From contig JAKAAS010000143.1 in NCBI GenBank assembly GCA_021802225.1, positions 1 to 5,885 on the forward strand: DNA of 5,885 nt, in the 5' to 3' direction. The notes under the pieces are model-generated. The model saw nothing but the letters and a program-made list of their open reading frames with translations, did not search any database and was not told the DNA's origin. The translations under genes were made by a program, and so were the position numbers. The DNA comes from Bacillota bacterium (GTDB taxonomy: Bacteria > Bacillota_E > Sulfobacillia > Sulfobacillales > Sulfobacillaceae). This document shows positions 5,461 to 5,885 of the stretch, one piece after another (position 1 is the first letter of the stretch; every line of letters begins with the position of its first letter).

Positions 5461-5885
5461 ATGAAAACATGGCAGCGCCCGAATCTCCCGTTAATTTCAC
5501 GCATGATGCTGGTTCTCATTGGAATTATGGCGCTGGACGCCGCGTTTCTCGTATTTATCCATCATGAGCTTCAGTGGGCGTGGTGGATTGAGGCGGTGGT
5601 CGGACTGATTTTGGCCGCGGTTATGCTCACGGGAGGAACCTTGGTATCCCCGCGCCTGTTCATGGACCGGGCAACCCGTCCGGCTGAAGGTGAATGGCAG
5701 GCACGCGTTGAGCGGATTGCCTTTTTGGCGGACGTAGCGGCGCCCGAGATGTTCACCATTGGGTCTCCCGTGGCCAACGCATTCACAGTCCGGTCATGGA
5801 CTAAGCGCCATGCCTATGCCATCGTGGTGACCGACACCCTGCTGGCTACTGTGACCCCCGAAGAATTTGATGGAGATTTTATGAC
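5461..5885 (+). CDS. HtpX-like M48 membrane metalloprotease, N-terminal part
   Basis: The first 141 codons of a protein that runs off the right edge. Two hydrophobic segments (about 15-34 and 41-61) form a membrane hairpin. VSPRLFMDRATRP and then RVERIAFLADVAAPEMFTI (82-100), GSPVANAFTV (101-110) and HAYAIVVTDTLLATVTPEEF (117-136) follow. This is the usual lead-in of HtpX-type M48 peptidases: the xxPNAF-like motif, then a strand and TxGLL-like turn before the zinc site. HtpX-like enzymes cleave damaged membrane proteins from the cytosolic face. The catalytic HExxH should come within about ten residues of the EEF at 135-136. Instead the frame continues as DGDFM, which is encoded by an inverted copy of DNA from the second GNAT gene. 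Only codons up to about 5868 can be trusted as M48 sequence. Confidence 0.82.
   Translation, partial: MKTWQRPNLPLISRMMLVLIGIMALDAAFLVFIHHELQWAWWIEAVVGLILAAVMLTGGTLVSPRLFMDRATRPAEGEWQARVERIAFLADVAAPEMFTIGSPVANAFTVRSWTKRHAYAIVVTDTLLATVTPEEFDGDFM
5866..5885 (+). repeat. Terminal copy of the 20-bp inverted repeat (probable chimeric end)
   Basis: The last 20 bases are an exact inverted copy of 5173-5192 and reach the very end of the window. They interrupt the expected M48 sequence. An inverted join over about 700 bp at the end of a sequence is typical of fold-back chimeras from whole-genome amplification or of assembly errors. Confidence 0.75.

Noticed and set aside
1..5885. CRISPR arrays, insertion sequences, tRNAs, attachment sites or phage genes
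   Set aside because: I saw no regular direct repeats, transposase or integrase motifs, tRNA-like folds or target-site duplications; the only long exact repeat is the terminal inverted 20-mer.

Overview
The window is an ordinary bacterial chromosomal segment of moderately high G+C. It carries six genes: a small SHOCT-domain membrane protein, a GNAT acetyltransferase of the phosphinothricin/arsinothricin type, a CPBP intramembrane protease, a full-length DPP IV-type S9 peptidase, a second unrelated GNAT acetyltransferase, and the start of an HtpX-like M48 metalloprotease. Strong purine-rich Shine-Dalgarno sites (AGGAGGT, GGGAGGAG, AAGGAG), an extended -10 promoter and a classical hairpin-plus-T terminator suggest a Gram-positive lineage, probably high-G+C Bacillota. 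This taxonomic guess rests on signals and protein style only.

Layout, left to right. Positions 1-107 hold no gene, only GC-rich inverted repeats downstream of the SHOCT gene. The SHOCT gene (108-389, minus) and the ArsN1-like acetyltransferase (493-1011, plus) diverge from a 103-bp spacer in which two candidate promoters overlap. The acetyltransferase converges, 34 bp apart, on the CPBP protease gene (1046-1618, minus). That gene diverges across about 220 bp from the DPP IV gene (1840-3981, plus), which ends in a clear intrinsic terminator. A gap of about 420 bp without a convincing gene follows, then the second GNAT gene (4449-5297, minus). That gene diverges from the M48 gene (5461 to the right edge, plus).

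Every gene reads alone from its own spacer, so there is no operon here. Three of the six products are peptidases of unrelated mechanism (glutamic/metallo intramembrane, serine, zinc). Their adjacency is suggestive of nothing more than loose clustering. DPP IV would act in the cytosol on short proline-containing peptides, and the M48 and CPBP enzymes act in the membrane.

The most noteworthy observation concerns sequence integrity. The last 20 bases of the window are an exact inverted copy of bases 5173-5192, inside the second GNAT gene. They replace the M48 sequence just where the zinc-binding HExxH helix should begin. This looks like a fold-back chimera or misassembly at a contig end rather than biology. 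I found no convincing evidence of an undescribed system.
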